DNA from: Achromobacter spanius
Lineage (GTDB): Bacteria; Pseudomonadota; Gammaproteobacteria; Burkholderiales; Burkholderiaceae_B
DNA length: 64,000 bases
Assembly (NCBI RefSeq): GCF_029637605.1
Contig: NZ_CP121261.1
Span: forward strand, 3,348,001 to 3,412,000
Direction of reading: 5' to 3'
Below are positions 62,932-64,000 of this stretch, piece by piece (position 1 is the stretch's first letter; every line of letters begins with the position of its first letter). A model generated the notes under the pieces. That model did no database searches and was not told the origin of the DNA. It was given only the letters and a program-made list of their open reading frames with translations. The translations under genes and the position numbers were made by a program.

Positions 62932-63930
62932 ATGCACGCGATGCGTCTATTGCAAGCGGCCGCCCTGGCCGCCTTCGCCGTTGGCGGCTCTGCCGCCAAC
63001 GCCGCCGACACCTGCTCCAACCGCGGCGATCTGGACCAGATGTACTGCGACGCCAACAAGGATCTGGTGGCGGACACCCCCACTGACGCATCCAAGCTCA
63101 AGACCCCTTCCACCCTGGTGTTCACCTACACCCCCGTGGAAGACCCGGCGGTCTATGAAGACATCTTCAAGCCCTTCACCAAGCACCTGTCCGAATGCAC
63201 GGGCAAGCGCGTGGTGTTCTACCAAGTGCAAAGCAACGCCGCCGAAATCGAAGCCATGCGCTCGGGCCGCCTGCACGTGGGCGGCTTTTCCACCGGCCCC
63301 ACCGCGTTCGCCGTGAACATCGCCGGCGCCGTGCCCTTTGCCGTGAAGGGCTATGCCGACAGCTTCCAGGGCTACAACCTGATCGTCATCGTCAAGAAAG
63401 ACAGCCCGTACCAGAAGCTGTCCGACCTGAAGGGCAAGAAACTCGCGCACACCGCGCCGTCGTCGAACTCGGGCCATATGGCGCCCGTGGCCCTGTTCCC
63501 CAAGGAAGGCCTGACGCCGGACAAGGACTACAAGGTGATCTTCTCGGGCAAGCACGACCAGTCCGTCATGGGCGTGAACTCCGGCGACTACGACGCCGCC
63601 GCCGTGGCGTCCGACGTGTTCAAGCGCATGGTTGAGCGCGGCCAGGTCAAGGAAGCCGATTTCCGCATCATCTACACCAGCGAAAAATTCCCGACCTCGT
63701 CGTTCGCCTACGCGCATGACCTGGAGCCCAAGTTCCGCGACCAGATGTTGAAGTGCTTCTACGACTACCGCTTCCCCGCGGAAATGTCGAAGGCCTTCGA
63801 CGGCGCCGACCGTTTCTATCCGGTGACCTATCAGAAAGATTGGGCCATCGTCCGCCAAGTGGCTGAATCGGGCGGCGAAAGCTTCAACCGCGCCGCTTAC
63901 GACCGCGAATCCGCCAAGAGCAAGAAGTAA
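62932..63930 (+). CDS. phnD: Phosphonate/phosphite-type ABC binding protein (PhnD-like)
   Basis: 332 residues; start after GAGGAGAC. Signal peptide MRLLQAAALAAFAVGGSAAN. The mature protein reads TLVFTYTPVEDPAVYEDIFK, VVFYQVQSNAAEIEAMRSGR and VGGFSTGPTAFAVNIAGAVP, typical of PhnD/PtxB receptors. SSNSGHMAPVALFPKEGLTP surrounds the anion site. It binds a phosphonate, phosphite or related anion for import. The ATPase gene follows 6 nt after the stop. No C-P lyase gene is visible in this window. Confidence 0.92.
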   Translation: MHAMRLLQAAALAAFAVGGSAANAADTCSNRGDLDQMYCDANKDLVADTPTDASKLKTPSTLVFTYTPVEDPAVYEDIFKPFTKHLSECTGKRVVFYQVQSNAAEIEAMRSGRLHVGGFSTGPTAFAVNIAGAVPFAVKGYADSFQGYNLIVIVKKDSPYQKLSDLKGKKLAHTAPSSNSGHMAPVALFPKEGLTPDKDYKVIFSGKHDQSVMGVNSGDYDAAAVASDVFKRMVERGQVKEADFRIIYTSEKFPTSSFAYAHDLEPKFRDQMLKCFYDYRFPAEMSKAFDGADRFYPVTYQKDWAIVRQVAESGGESFNRAAYDRESAKSKK

Positions 63931-63936
63931 TCCAGC

Positions 63937-64000
63937 ATGACGACGTCGCTACGCATTTCCGGCCTGGTCAAGGAATACCGGGCCGGCCGGCCGGTTCTCA
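63937..64000 (+). CDS. phnC: Phosphonate-type ABC ATPase (PhnC-like), start only
   Basis: Only 21 codons lie inside the window: MTTSLRISGLVKEYRAGRPV, then L. This is the usual N-terminus of an ABC ATPase before Walker A. Position directly after phnD identifies it as phnC. The rest lies beyond 64000. Confidence 0.75.
   Translation, partial: MTTSLRISGLVKEYRAGRPVL

Overview
The window is a high-GC beta-proteobacterial chromosome segment, most likely from Achromobacter or a close Alcaligenaceae relative such as Bordetella. This rests on the many Bug-type (tripartite tricarboxylate) periplasmic receptors, the abundance of LysR regulators and CaiB-type CoA-transferases, the ribBA-ribH-nusB-thiL-pgpA-pncC gene order, and groESL under an exact CIRCE operator. 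No rRNA, tRNA, CRISPR array or prophage was seen.

Layout. 0-7 kb: an incomplete CoA-transferase divergent from a LysR gene, a RelE/ParE toxin-antitoxin pair, a small lipoprotein, a PAS-GGDEF diguanylate cyclase, a SorAB-type sulfite dehydrogenase pair and a two-gene unit of unknown function. 7.2-10.8 kb: LysR divergent from a Bug receptor that overlaps a sulfatase. 10.9-32.4 kb: a 21.5-kb catabolic block holding two acyl-CoA gene clusters. The first (minus strand, 17.9 to 11.3 kb) encodes MaoC, acyl-CoA dehydrogenase, BKACE, CoA-transferase, enoyl-CoA hydratase, a CitE-like lyase and a Bug receptor, and is divergent from an oxidoreductase-MarR pair. The second (plus strand, 22.5 to 31.3 kb) encodes a thiolase-like protein, DUF35, MaoC, SDR, a complete Fbp-like ABC importer, enoyl-CoA hydratase and CoA-transferase, and is divergent from LysR and a thioesterase. 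The block carries the same family of terminal repeats in inverted orientation at its two edges (about 10,884 and 32,371), which suggests it was moved or bounded by an IS21-like element whose transposase genes are gone. IS and LysR wreckage separates its two halves.

32.4-43.4 kb: groESL; a BrkB/YihY membrane protein; then LysR, 3-hydroxyanthranilate dioxygenase, aminocarboxymuconate-semialdehyde decarboxylase and a five-gene Liv-type ABC importer, together a module for an aromatic amino acid such as 3-hydroxyanthranilate or a precursor. 43.4-53.6 kb, all minus strand: a nine-gene sugar-acid unit (GntR, TRAP transporter DctPQM, SDR, FAH-family hydrolase, altronate dehydratase family, mannonate/tagaturonate oxidoreductase family, Ldh-family dehydrogenase) that fits a non-phosphorylating route ending in diketo-acid hydrolysis. 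53.8-61.9 kb is core housekeeping: dgkA, NADH dehydrogenase, pyrF, pncC, pgpA, thiL, nusB, ribH, ribBA and a HAD phosphatase. 61.9-64 kb: an IclR regulator, a palindrome-rich intergenic region, and the start of a phosphonate-type importer (phnD, then phnC cut by the window end).

Functions were assigned by reading the translated sequences and recognising family motifs; no database search was run. Substrates of the catabolic clusters are inferences.
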